64,000 nucleotides of DNA. Source: Halobacteriales archaeon QS_4_69_31. GTDB taxonomy: Archaea; Halobacteriota; Halobacteria; Halobacteriales; Haloarculaceae. Below the pieces are notes generated by a model that was not told the origin of the DNA, searched no databases, and worked only from the letters and a program-made list of their open reading frames with translations. The DNA lies in NCBI GenBank assembly GCA_003021655.1, contig PXRP01000026.1, positions 62,001-126,000 on the forward strand. Reading direction: 5' to 3'. Below are positions 35,158 through 42,997 of this stretch, piece after piece. The translations under genes and the position numbers were made by a program. The first letter of the stretch is position 1. Every line of letters begins with the position of its first letter.

Positions 35158-36300
35158 GTGACAACGCTGGTCGCGTGCATCGACCGCGCGGGCGACCTCG
35201 TCGGTGGGACGGAGCCACCGGTCGTCGGTCGGGACGCCGTCGAGTCACTCGTCGTCGACGTCGGGGTCACAGACCCCGAGGACAGCCAGGTCAACTGTCT
35301 GCTCGAAGGGCTCCGGGTGGCCGCCGACCTGTCGGCCGAGGGCGAGACGGCGGAGGTGGCGGTCCTCTCGGGCGGCGGCGACGCCGTCGGGGCCGACAGA
35401 GCCATCGCCCGCCAGGTCGAGGACCTCATCGAAGAGTTCGACCCCTCGGGAGCGGTCGTCGTCGTCGACAGCGCCGAGGACGAGCGGCTGGTCCCCATCA
35501 TCGAGTCCCGTCTCACCGTCGACGCCGTCGACCGCGTGGTCGTCCGCCAGGCGCGCGACATCGAGTCCACCTACTACCTGCTCAAGCAGTTCCTCGCCGA
35601 CGAGGAACTCCGCAAGACGGTCCTCGTGCCGACGGGACTGGCGCTCATCGCCTACCCCGTCCTCTGGATGGTCGCCAGCCCCGGCGTCGCCGCCGGCGCC
35701 ATCGTCGCCGTCGTCGGCCTCTTCCTGCTGTACAAGGGGATCGGCGTCGACGCCTACCTCGCCGCGCTCCCCGGCCAGGTCCGCGAGGCGCTGTACTCCG
35801 GCCAGGTGGCCCTGGTCACGTACGTCGTCGCCGCGGGGCTGGCCATCGTCGGCGTCTTCGCCGGCGCCGCCGGCGTCTCCGCCACCGCGGCCGAGAGCCC
35901 CGCGGTCTTGGGGTTGCGCTTTGCCTTCGACAGCGTCCCCTGGCTGACCGGGGCCGCGCTCGCGGCCAGCACCGGCCGCCTGCTCGACGAACTCATCCGC
36001 CGGGAAGGGGTCCGGAGCGCCTACCTCAACCTCCCCTTTGGCGCCGTCGCCGTCGGCCTCGTTATTCGTGGCTTCTCGGCGTTCCTGCTCGAACTCACCG
36101 GCGTCTTCGAGTCGTTCACCGTCGGCTCGATGGAGGTCGGCCCCGTCGCGTTCGAGGGCGTGACCCTCGCACCCGAGACGCGGCTGACCCTCTTTATCGT
36201 CGTCGGCGTCGTCGTCAGCCTCCTCGGCGTCCGGTTTGCCTCCTACGTCAGCAGCCAGGAGATCGAAGAGGAGTTCGCCGCCAACCGCGACCGCCAGTGA
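35158..36300 (+). CDS. DUF373 family membrane protein
   Basis: A 380-residue protein with an N-terminal cytoplasmic alpha/beta domain (TTLVACIDRAGDLVG through VVVVDSAEDERLVPIIESRL, about residues 1-145) and six or seven C-terminal membrane helices. The family is widespread in archaea and uncharacterised. The GTG at 35158 is preferred: TTTTTATTG at about 35127-35136 lies 25-30 bases upstream, as for leaderless genes, and the frame upstream of it is short. C-terminal tail SSQEIEEEFAANRDRQ is polar. It follows sppA in the same direction by 73 bases with its own promoter. Confidence 0.85.
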   Translation: MTTLVACIDRAGDLVGGTEPPVVGRDAVESLVVDVGVTDPEDSQVNCLLEGLRVAADLSAEGETAEVAVLSGGGDAVGADRAIARQVEDLIEEFDPSGAVVVVDSAEDERLVPIIESRLTVDAVDRVVVRQARDIESTYYLLKQFLADEELRKTVLVPTGLALIAYPVLWMVASPGVAAGAIVAVVGLFLLYKGIGVDAYLAALPGQVREALYSGQVALVTYVVAAGLAIVGVFAGAAGVSATAAESPAVLGLRFAFDSVPWLTGAALAASTGRLLDELIRREGVRSAYLNLPFGAVAVGLVIRGFSAFLLELTGVFESFTVGSMEVGPVAFEGVTLAPETRLTLFIVVGVVVSLLGVRFASYVSSQEIEEEFAANRDRQ

Positions 36301-36351
36301 CGGGCGCCGACCACCCCGCCGGCGGCCCCTGTCGACGGCCCGCCTGTGTCT

Positions 36352-37248
36352 ATGAGTGATTCCGACGCGTGCGGGGACGCCGATGGCGGGACCGGCGCGG
36401 ACAACGGTGACGGGGACGCCGACGACGGAGACGGGGTCGGCGCGGACGATGGGGACGGCAGTGACGGGGTCGGCGGGGTCGGCACGGACGCCGATGACGG
36501 GGTCGGCGCGGACAACGGTGACAGGGTCGGCGCCGACGACGGTACGTGGGTGAGTCTCTTCTCGGGCGGCAAGGACTCCTCGTGGGCGCTGTACCGGGCG
36601 CTCGAACGCGGCCTCCCCGTCGAGCGGCTGGTCACCGTCCACCCCGAGGGCGACTCGTACATGTACCACGTCCCGGCGACGCGGCTCGCGGGACTGGCCG
36701 CCGAGAGCATCGGAATCGGGCTCGTCGAGGTCGAACCCGACGACTTCGGGGCCGACGGGACGGTCGACTCGGGCGCGCAGGGCGACAGCGAACTCGAACC
36801 ACTGGAGGCCGCGCTCGCGGACCTGGACGACCGCCCGGGCGGTCTCGCCGGCGTCACCGCCGGGGCCGTCGAGAGCGAGTACCAGACCTCCCGGATCGAG
36901 GCGATGTGCGAGCGCCTCGGCGCCGACCTGTTCGCGCCGCTGTGGCAACGCGACCCGCGCGAACTCGCCGACGCGATGCTCGACGCCGGCTTCGAGGTCC
37001 GGGTCATCCGCGTCGCCGCCGCCGGCCTCGACGAGTCCTGGCTCGGCCGGACCCTCGACGCCGACGCGCTCGCGGCCCTGGAGCGACTCAACGACGAGTA
37101 CGGCGTCCACCTCCTCGGCGAGGGCGGCGAGTTCGAGACGCTGGTGACCGACGGCCCGCACATGGACCGGCCGATCCGGCTGGCCTACGACACCGAGTGG
37201 GACGGCACACGCGGAACCATCCAGGTCGAAGACGCCTGGCTGGAGTGA
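36352..37248 (+). CDS. dph6: diphthine-ammonia ligase (Dph6-type) with acidic repetitive leader
   Basis: Final amidation step of diphthamide on elongation factor 2. The PP-loop ATPase motif WVSLFSGGKDSSWALYRAL starts near residue 66. EGDSYMYHVPATRLAGLAAESIGI, GAVESEYQTSRIEAMCERLGADLFAPLWQRD and the C-terminal EGGEFETLVTDGP match the family. Residues 1-64 are a Gly/Asp leader made of imperfect 21-24 bp DNA repeats (GADNGD, GADDGD units). Homologues begin within a few residues of the PP-loop strand. An in-frame GTG at 36346 is an alternative start. It follows the DUF373 gene by 51 bases. Confidence 0.9.
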   Translation: MSDSDACGDADGGTGADNGDGDADDGDGVGADDGDGSDGVGGVGTDADDGVGADNGDRVGADDGTWVSLFSGGKDSSWALYRALERGLPVERLVTVHPEGDSYMYHVPATRLAGLAAESIGIGLVEVEPDDFGADGTVDSGAQGDSELEPLEAALADLDDRPGGLAGVTAGAVESEYQTSRIEAMCERLGADLFAPLWQRDPRELADAMLDAGFEVRVIRVAAAGLDESWLGRTLDADALAALERLNDEYGVHLLGEGGEFETLVTDGPHMDRPIRLAYDTEWDGTRGTIQVEDAWLE

Positions 37249-37271
37249 CCGGTCGGCCGGGGCCGTCGTTG

Positions 37272-37634
37272 TCACTCCACGGTCTCGGCTCGGTCGGCCG
37301 CCCACTCGAAGACGGGTTCGAACCGTTCGGCCAGTTCCCGGCCCTCCTCGCTCAGCGAGTACTCGACGCGGGGCGGGATCTCGGCGTAGCGCTCGCGCTC
37401 GACCAGTCCCTCCTCGACGAGTTCGTCCAGCCGCGTCGACAGCGTGGACGTGCTCGCGCCGGGCAGGTGCTCTTCGATCTCCCCGAACCGGACCGTCCCG
37501 TGGGCGCCGACGATACAGACGATGTCCATCACGTACTTGCGCCCCAGCAGTTCCATCACGTCCGACAGCAGACAGTAACAGGCCGGGTCTGACAGCGAAC
37601 AGTCCATCTCCGCCATCGCTTCGGGTTCGGACAT
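37272..37634 (-). CDS. HxlR-family winged-helix regulator
   Basis: About 120 residues from MSEPEAMAEMDCSLSDPAC (ATG 37632-37634); a GTG eight codons earlier is less likely given the TATA-like TTAATAG about 27-33 bases upstream. The HxlR signature is clear: LLGRKYVMDIVCIVG, FGEIEEHLPGASTSTLSTRLDELVEEGLVER and PPRVEYSLSEEGREL. Three cysteines lie in the first 20 residues (CSLSDPACYC), possibly a redox or metal sensor, which would suit the neighbouring MerB-like gene. It is divergent from that gene, with a perfect inverted repeat between the two starts. Confidence 0.85.
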   Translation of the reverse strand: MSEPEAMAEMDCSLSDPACYCLLSDVMELLGRKYVMDIVCIVGAHGTVRFGEIEEHLPGASTSTLSTRLDELVEEGLVERERYAEIPPRVEYSLSEEGRELAERFEPVFEWAADRAETVE

Positions 37635-37644
37635 CTGCTTCGAA

Positions 37645-37684
37645 GCTTTGGACTCCACAGCTTAATAGCTTTCTCTTCCAAAGC
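37645..37684. promoter_or_regulatory. candidate operator between hxlR-type and merB-like genes
   Basis: GCTTTGGA (37645-37652) and TCCAAAGC (37677-37684) form a perfect 8-bp inverted repeat, 24 bases apart. It spans the TATA-like CTTAATAG used by the regulator and abuts the start of the divergent gene at 37693. Arm spacing of about three helical turns centre to centre fits two winged-helix dimers or a DNA loop. Binding is inference. Confidence 0.55.
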
Positions 37685-37692
37685 ATAGTCGC

Positions 37693-38325
37693 ATGTCGAC
37701 CGAGGACCCGAATTCAGACCGAATCGGACCACAGACTACCCTGTCGGAGATCGCCCTCCCGCCGGCGCTGGGCGAGCGGTTCGCGACGCTGTACGGCATC
37801 GACGACCCGCCGACCGACGGCCGGGAGTGGGTCGAGGGGATGCGGGCGGGACTCGCCGCGACCCGGGACCGTCGGCCGACCGTCGAGGACCTCTGTACGA
37901 CCCCCGACGGCGAGCACGCGTTCGTGGGCGCGGACGGGGAGATGACATACATCTGCGTGCTGGACCCGCTGGCCTACCCGTTCATCGTCGGCGAGACGGG
38001 GACGGTGCGGTCGACCACGCCCGTCCGCGAGGAGACCGTCGAGTTCCGGGTCCGCGAGGACGGGGTCGACCTCTCCCACGAGGATGCGGTCGTCTCGCTG
38101 GGGGTTTCCGACCACCTCGACGAGGGCGGGGAGCCGAACCTGGAGGCGGTCTACCGGCAGGTCTGTGGCTACATCCAGACGTTCGCAGACGCCGAGGAGT
38201 ACGAACAGTGGGCCGCGGGGGTCGACGCCGAGACGGTCGCGCTCCCGGCCCGGGAGGGCGTCGCGGTCGCCCGCGAGATAGCGGTCCACCTCTTCGACGC
38301 CGACGCCGACGTCACGGCCGCGTGA
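37693..38325 (+). CDS. MerB-like (organomercurial lyase family) protein
   Basis: A 210-residue protein. Residues about 55-130 recall the alkylmercury lyase fold: EDLCTTPDGEHAFVGADGEMTYICVLDPLAYPF, then VRSTTPVREETVEFRV and EDAVVSLGVSDHL. True MerB uses two cysteines and an Asp; here one Cys (YIC) followed by LDP is present, but the second catalytic Cys and the CP motif are not obvious. It may be a related protein rather than a functional organomercury lyase. Divergent from an HxlR regulator with a Cys-rich N-terminus and a shared operator-like palindrome. Confidence 0.55.
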   Translation: MSTEDPNSDRIGPQTTLSEIALPPALGERFATLYGIDDPPTDGREWVEGMRAGLAATRDRRPTVEDLCTTPDGEHAFVGADGEMTYICVLDPLAYPFIVGETGTVRSTTPVREETVEFRVREDGVDLSHEDAVVSLGVSDHLDEGGEPNLEAVYRQVCGYIQTFADAEEYEQWAAGVDAETVALPAREGVAVAREIAVHLFDADADVTAA

Positions 38326-38426
38326 GCCCGTCACGCACCGACGGCGGTCGCGATGGAGGTGAGCGCCAGCAGCCACACACAGTGGCCGTCGGCGCGGCGG
38401 CGGTCAGCTCGGAGCGGGTCGGGTCC

Positions 38427-39401
38427 TCACCCGCGGTGACCGTCGGCGATGTGGGTGTGGGCTCCGATCAGCGCCTCGGAGAGGTCGAGGTTCGAGAGGT
38501 GTGAGCCGGTGTCGACGATCGAGTGGCTGACCGTGCAGTCCTCGATGGTCACGCCGGGGAAGATGACCGAATCGTCGACCGTGGAGTCGACGACGGTCGC
38601 GTCCCCGAGGATGTGGACGTTCTCGCCGAGGTCGGTGTTCTCGACGGTCGCCGCGTCCGAGACCAGGCTCTCGCCGCCGAGGCGCCAGGCGACCGCCTCC
38701 AGGTAGCTCTCGGGGGTGCCGATGTCGTACCAGGCCTCGTCGAAGGTGAACGCCGAGACGGGTTCGCGGTCGACGAGCCAGCTGATGAACCAGCCGGGCT
38801 CGTCGGGGTTGTTGCCGTCAGAGAGGTACTCCTCGAAGGTGACCGCCTCGGCGGGGAACGCGTAGCAGGCGATCGAGACGAGCGTGCTCGGCGGGTCGGC
38901 GGGTTTCTCCTGAAGTTCGGTGACGCGGTCGCCGTCCAGCGAGAGGACGCCATACGACGACGCCCGCTCGGGCGACCCGACGTCGTAGGCCGCGAGCACC
39001 GGCCCCGGCGACGACTCGAAGAAGTCCACGAACTCCGCCATGTCGAAACTGATGAGGTTGTCGCCGGCGACGACGAGCAGGTCCTCGTCGGCGATCCCCT
39101 CGCGCTCGACGAGCTGGGCGAGCGCGCCGACGACGCCGAACTTCTCGCCCTCGTCGGACGTGTCCTCGATGCTCAATCGGGGCTTCCGGAAGCCGCTGTC
39201 CGCGATGTGGGCCTCGAAGCCGTCGGCGAACCGCTCGTTCGTGCTGATGTAGACGTCGTCTATCCGGTCGTCGGCCTCGAGCTGTCCCAGCACCCGGTCG
39301 ATGACGGTCGTCTCCCCGACCGGCAGCAACATTTTGGGGCGGTCCCGCGTGATGGGCCAGAGACGCGTCGCGTACCCTCCGGCGAGAACGACGGCTTGCA
39401 T
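38427..39401 (-). CDS. sugar-phosphate nucleotidyltransferase with left-handed beta-helix tail
   Basis: A 324-residue nucleotidyltransferase. MQAVVLAGGYATRLWPITRDRPKMLLPVG is the nucleotide-binding signature, VVAGDNLISFD the metal Asp region, and WYDIGTPESYLEAV closes the catalytic domain. The last 90 residues have hexapeptide-type repeats (LGENVHILGDATVVDSTVDDSVIFPGVTIEDC). Members make dTDP-, UDP- or GDP-sugars for glycosylation; the exact sugar is unclear, though archaeal AglF/GlmU-like proteins share this layout. Start ATG 39399-39401. Isolated; no glycosyltransferase neighbour. Confidence 0.9.
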   Translation of the reverse strand: MQAVVLAGGYATRLWPITRDRPKMLLPVGETTVIDRVLGQLEADDRIDDVYISTNERFADGFEAHIADSGFRKPRLSIEDTSDEGEKFGVVGALAQLVEREGIADEDLLVVAGDNLISFDMAEFVDFFESSPGPVLAAYDVGSPERASSYGVLSLDGDRVTELQEKPADPPSTLVSIACYAFPAEAVTFEEYLSDGNNPDEPGWFISWLVDREPVSAFTFDEAWYDIGTPESYLEAVAWRLGGESLVSDAATVENTDLGENVHILGDATVVDSTVDDSVIFPGVTIEDCTVSHSIVDTGSHLSNLDLSEALIGAHTHIADGHRG

Positions 39402-39440
39402 ACGTTACTCTCCCGCTGGCGGCGGTAAGTCAGTTTCCCT

Positions 39441-40310
39441 TCAGGGGGGCTCCCAGCCGGGCGTCGGGGGTGCGCCGCGGTCGTCCTCGACGGCCTCGGC
39501 GACGCCCGGGTCGGGTGCCGGGTCGCCGCGCTCGCCCGCCCGCTCGCCCCACTCTGCGAGCGCCGCCGTGACCCACGACCGCGACTCGCGAGCCCGCTCT
39601 CTCGCCCGTTCGTACCGGTCCTCGTCGACGTCGGGCGTTCCGGGGCGCGACGCGGCGGCGACGGCCAGGAACTCGACGCGGTCCGCGCGGGTCGGCGACC
39701 CCGCTGCGAGGCGGTCGACCGCGTCCGCGACCCGGTCGGGGTCGGGGTGGACGAACACGCGTGCGCCGAGGGCGGCGGGCCCGAACAGCGGGGCCGCGTC
39801 CCCGGGCGGTTCGTCGTCGACGAGGCGGTCCCCGCCGTGGGCCGCCTCGACGCGTTCGCACTCGGTCTCGACGCCCAGCGCCAGGTTCGTCCCCGGGTAG
39901 GTCGAACACGTCTCCGGATAGCGGTCGGTGTCGTGGAGGCGACACTGCAGCGTCGCCGGGTCCAGGAACGTACAGGTCGGCAGCCACCGCGGCGCCGTCC
40001 CGAACGGGGCCACGGGCTTGGGGACCTTCCGGAGCCCCACCAGGAAGGCCGGCCGGCCGTCGACCGCGGCGATGTCGACCCCGCCGACGGTGACCTGTGG
40101 ACCACTCTCGGCCCGGAACAGGCGCGGCACGAGCGCATCGCCGTACCCCGCGTCCAGGAACGCCCGCACCTCGTCGCCCGACACCGGCGCGAGGTTGTAC
40201 GTGTCGTCGAGCGGTTCGTAGGGGCCCCGCCCCTCGTGGTCGGACGGGTCGGAAGCGAGCGGCCGCCAGTCGAGACAGCAGCCCGCACACCCCTCGCAAT
40301 CGACCTCCAT
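39441..40310 (-). CDS. YkgJ-type cysteine-cluster protein
   Basis: A 289-residue protein starting MEVDCEGCAGCCLDWRPL. Two N-terminal CxxC/CC groups and later cysteines (PTCTFLDPATLQCRLHDTDRYPETCSTYPG) form the zinc- or iron-binding CxxCxxxCC cluster of YkgJ proteins. The C-terminal 100 residues are acidic and helical (RYERARERARESRSWVTAALAEWGERA) and end in a Pro-rich tail. Function unknown; relatives are linked to metal or Fe-S chemistry. The start is ATG 40308-40310. Confidence 0.8.
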   Translation of the reverse strand: MEVDCEGCAGCCLDWRPLASDPSDHEGRGPYEPLDDTYNLAPVSGDEVRAFLDAGYGDALVPRLFRAESGPQVTVGGVDIAAVDGRPAFLVGLRKVPKPVAPFGTAPRWLPTCTFLDPATLQCRLHDTDRYPETCSTYPGTNLALGVETECERVEAAHGGDRLVDDEPPGDAAPLFGPAALGARVFVHPDPDRVADAVDRLAAGSPTRADRVEFLAVAAASRPGTPDVDEDRYERARERARESRSWVTAALAEWGERAGERGDPAPDPGVAEAVEDDRGAPPTPGWEPP

Positions 40311-40452
40311 ACCTGGCGGTTGGGGGCCGGGGCGGATAGCCTCTGTCCCGAGCACCTGGAGAACCACGAGTCGGCCGGCGCGTCCCGGTCCGTCAGCGCG
40401 GGTCGGTCGGCCTGACCCAGTCAGTGTGCGAGCGCGGATCGGCCGGTCCGTC

Positions 40453-41091
40453 TCAGTCCGTGAGCGAGCGCCCGGAGAGCGCGTCGCTCGCGGCGGCGGA
40501 CCCGGTGGCCGGCGGGGTTTCCTCGAAGACCGTGCAGGTGTACAGCGCGAGGTCGAACTCGGGGTAGGTGTGGTAGGTCTCGTAGCGGTCGGTGCCGACG
40601 TCGACGGTCGTGACCGCGTCGGCGCCGAACCGGTAGGAGAGGTCGAACGACGCCCCGTCGGGAAACGCCGACAGCGGGCGGCGGTCGACGACCGTCTCAC
40701 AGCACAGCCCGCCGGACTCGAAGCGGATGCGAGCGGGGCCGTCGCCGGCGTCCTGCCCGTTGACGTCGGCGCTCGGACCGTCGTCGGGGGCACACTGTCG
40801 GTCGCCACCGGCGTGCTGTCGGTCGCCGTTCAGGCCGCCGCCCGCGTCGGCTAGCGTGGTGGTGTTCGGTCCCTCGTCGAGCGCGAGCGTCGTGACGTCG
40901 TCGCCGTCGACCGGTTCGCACGACGAGACCTCGTAGAAGTCGAAGGCGGGTGCGCTGACGAAGTGGGAACTGCCGATCACGCGGAAGGTGAACTCGACGC
41001 CGAGGAACTCCCGGGTCAGCGAGTCGAACACCCGGAGGTCGTCGGCCGGCGGGCGCCTGCTGTGGACGAACTGGAGGGTCTCTCGTTGCAT
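40453..41091 (-). CDS. DUF2617-like protein with an acidic insert
   Basis: A 212-residue protein beginning MQRETLQFVHSRRPPADDLRVFDSL. The beta-rich domain FLGVEFTFRVIGSSHFVSAPAFDFYEVSSC resumes at RIRFESGGLCCETVVDRRPLSAFP. I recall this family from operons with spermidine-synthase-like enzymes, which is what is found here: it starts two bases after the stop of the aminopropyltransferase-like gene. Residues about 71-118 (40738-40881) are a Gly/Asp/Gln-rich insert between two beta strands. Its biochemical role is unknown; the close coupling suggests that it works with the membrane enzyme. Confidence 0.65.
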   Translation of the reverse strand: MQRETLQFVHSRRPPADDLRVFDSLTREFLGVEFTFRVIGSSHFVSAPAFDFYEVSSCEPVDGDDVTTLALDEGPNTTTLADAGGGLNGDRQHAGGDRQCAPDDGPSADVNGQDAGDGPARIRFESGGLCCETVVDRRPLSAFPDGASFDLSYRFGADAVTTVDVGTDRYETYHTYPEFDLALYTCTVFEETPPATGSAAASDALSGRSLTD

Positions 41092-41093
41092 TG

Positions 41094-42983
41094 TCAGAGT
41101 TTGACGATGATGTCGTAGTTGGGGTCGAAGACGCTGTTCGGTTCGACGCCGCGGTAGTGGGGGAACGCCCGCCAGGACCACTCCCCGTAGCGGGCCGCGG
41201 TCGCGTCGAGGTGGTCGCTCCTGGCGCGGCTCAGGTCCGGCGTCGGCGTCGCGTCGTCCGAGAGGAGGTAGAAGCGCTCGCCGCGCTCGGTCTTGCCGTC
41301 GCCGTCGAGGTCGTCGTACACCGAGTACGCCAGACGGCGGTCGAAGCCCGCCTCGGTGACCGTGTTGACGTAGGCCTTGTGGTGCTGGGGGAACCAGCTC
41401 CGCGAGTAGACCCACGTCGCGACGACGCCGCGGTCGGTGAGGTGCTCGCGCAGGAGCGTGTAAAACTCCGTCGAGTACAGCGCCAGCGAGTCCTCGCTAC
41501 GGACGCCGGGGACGTCGAGCAGTATCAGGTCGTAGGTCTTGTCGCTGTGCCGGAGGTAGGTGTAGGCGTCGTTGACGGTCGTGTTCAGCCGGTCGTAGGT
41601 GTAGGCGTCGTCGTGGAACCGCTCGAAGTAGGGCCGGTCCTTGGTGGCGTTGAGGAACTCCCCGTCGATATCGACCTGGTCGACAGAGACGTTGTACGCC
41701 CGGAGGTGGTCGACGGCGACGTAGTCGCCGCCGCCGACGAGCAACACGTCGACCGAGGAGGGGTCCTCGAAGGTGCTCATTGGCACGTCGACCAGCCCCG
41801 CGTGGTAGGAGTCGGCCCAGCTGTCACACAGCTGGACCGCCTGGTCGAGCCGGAGGCACGTCTCCGTGCCCGCGTGGCCGGTGACCTCCCGCTCGTAGGT
41901 CGTCACCCGCTGGTACGGCGTCCGGTCGAAGTCGGTGACAGTCACCTCGGCCCGGCCGGGGAGGTACTCGCTCTCGATGCGGTCGCCCATGTAGGCGCCG
42001 GTCACCGCCCGGTCGACGGCTCCGGCGTTGGCGACCAAGCCCCCGTAGGTTCCCGTCAGTACCAGCCCCGCGAGCACGACCGCCCGCCAGCCGGCCAGTG
42101 ACCTCGACCCCGACGCCGGGGCCGCCCGCTCGCCCCACGCCAGCCACGCCGCGAACGCCAGCGCCGCCAGCGCGTTCAGGAGGCCGAGCACGACCACCGC
42201 GACCACTAGCCCGTAGCTGGGGTACAGCACTAGCGCGTAGCCGACCGTGCCGGCGAGGCTCCCGAGGTAGTCGACGCCGAGCACCTCCGAGATTGACTCG
42301 CCGTCGGACCCGCCGTCTGTCGCGGCTGGCTCGGCCACGTCGAACCCCGCCGCCAGCAGCCGGCGGACGACCCTCCGGGGGTAGAGCCGCCCCAGCGTCG
42401 CGAACACCGTCCGCTCGCGCTGGTCGACCAGGTCGTTCAACAGCGGGATCTCGAACCCCGAGAGCAGGCCGACCACGAGGATCGGCACGTGCGCCAGCGC
42501 GAGCGTCAGGGGCGCTTTCCCCGGGAAGACCACGTCCGGGACGGAGTTCAGCGCGATGATGAACCCCGCGCCGGCCGGCCCGGCGAACGCGAGGTACACC
42601 TCCGTCCGCAGGAAGTTCGACTCCGGGTCCGCCAGGTACGTCGACAGGAACGCGCCGACGCCCATCGAGAACAGGTACAGCCCGATAGTGATCGAGTACC
42701 GCAGGACCGTCCCGCCGTAGAAGACCGTCAGGAACTCCGAGTAGACGAGTTCGTACGCGATCGAACAGAACGCGACCACGAACGTGAGCCCGAGCATGAC
42801 CCGCCGGTCGGTCAGCCCGGCCGGCCCCGACAGCGGCTTCTTCCCGTTGGCGTGCCCACCGTCCGACAGCGGCCGCTCCCCGGCGGTGTGACCACCCTCG
42901 TCCCCGGCGGGCGGGCCGTCCGCTCGTCCCGGCGGCGTGCCGGAACGCCGGTCCCCGCCCGCGTCGGTGCTGTCGGGCCCCAT
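41094..42983 (-). CDS. membrane-embedded spermidine-synthase-like aminopropyltransferase
   Basis: A 629-residue fusion. The N-terminus has a 55-residue polar leader, then seven or eight membrane helices (VMLGLTFVVAFCSIAYELVYSEFLT onward). The C-terminal half from about residue 370 is a Rossmann methyltransferase-like polyamine-synthase domain: VLLVGGGDYVAVDHLRAY, VDQVDIDGEFL and YDLILLDVPGV. Spermidine synthases transfer aminopropyl from decarboxylated SAM; membrane forms may modify an unknown substrate. No SAM decarboxylase is nearby. The gene is flanked by a lipoprotein (14-base gap upstream) and a DUF2617-like gene (2-base gap downstream), a compact operon. Confidence 0.88.
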   Translation of the reverse strand: MGPDSTDAGGDRRSGTPPGRADGPPAGDEGGHTAGERPLSDGGHANGKKPLSGPAGLTDRRVMLGLTFVVAFCSIAYELVYSEFLTVFYGGTVLRYSITIGLYLFSMGVGAFLSTYLADPESNFLRTEVYLAFAGPAGAGFIIALNSVPDVVFPGKAPLTLALAHVPILVVGLLSGFEIPLLNDLVDQRERTVFATLGRLYPRRVVRRLLAAGFDVAEPAATDGGSDGESISEVLGVDYLGSLAGTVGYALVLYPSYGLVVAVVVLGLLNALAALAFAAWLAWGERAAPASGSRSLAGWRAVVLAGLVLTGTYGGLVANAGAVDRAVTGAYMGDRIESEYLPGRAEVTVTDFDRTPYQRVTTYEREVTGHAGTETCLRLDQAVQLCDSWADSYHAGLVDVPMSTFEDPSSVDVLLVGGGDYVAVDHLRAYNVSVDQVDIDGEFLNATKDRPYFERFHDDAYTYDRLNTTVNDAYTYLRHSDKTYDLILLDVPGVRSEDSLALYSTEFYTLLREHLTDRGVVATWVYSRSWFPQHHKAYVNTVTEAGFDRRLAYSVYDDLDGDGKTERGERFYLLSDDATPTPDLSRARSDHLDATAARYGEWSWRAFPHYRGVEPNSVFDPNYDIIVKL

Positions 42984-42997
42984 CGCGTGTCAGTGAG

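Noticed and set aside
33159-37686. Long minus-strand frames of 648 and 813 residues opposite cinA-type, sppA, DUF373 and dph6 genes
   Set aside because: Both are mirror frames of recognised genes, as GC-rich DNA often gives; no family motif or start context.
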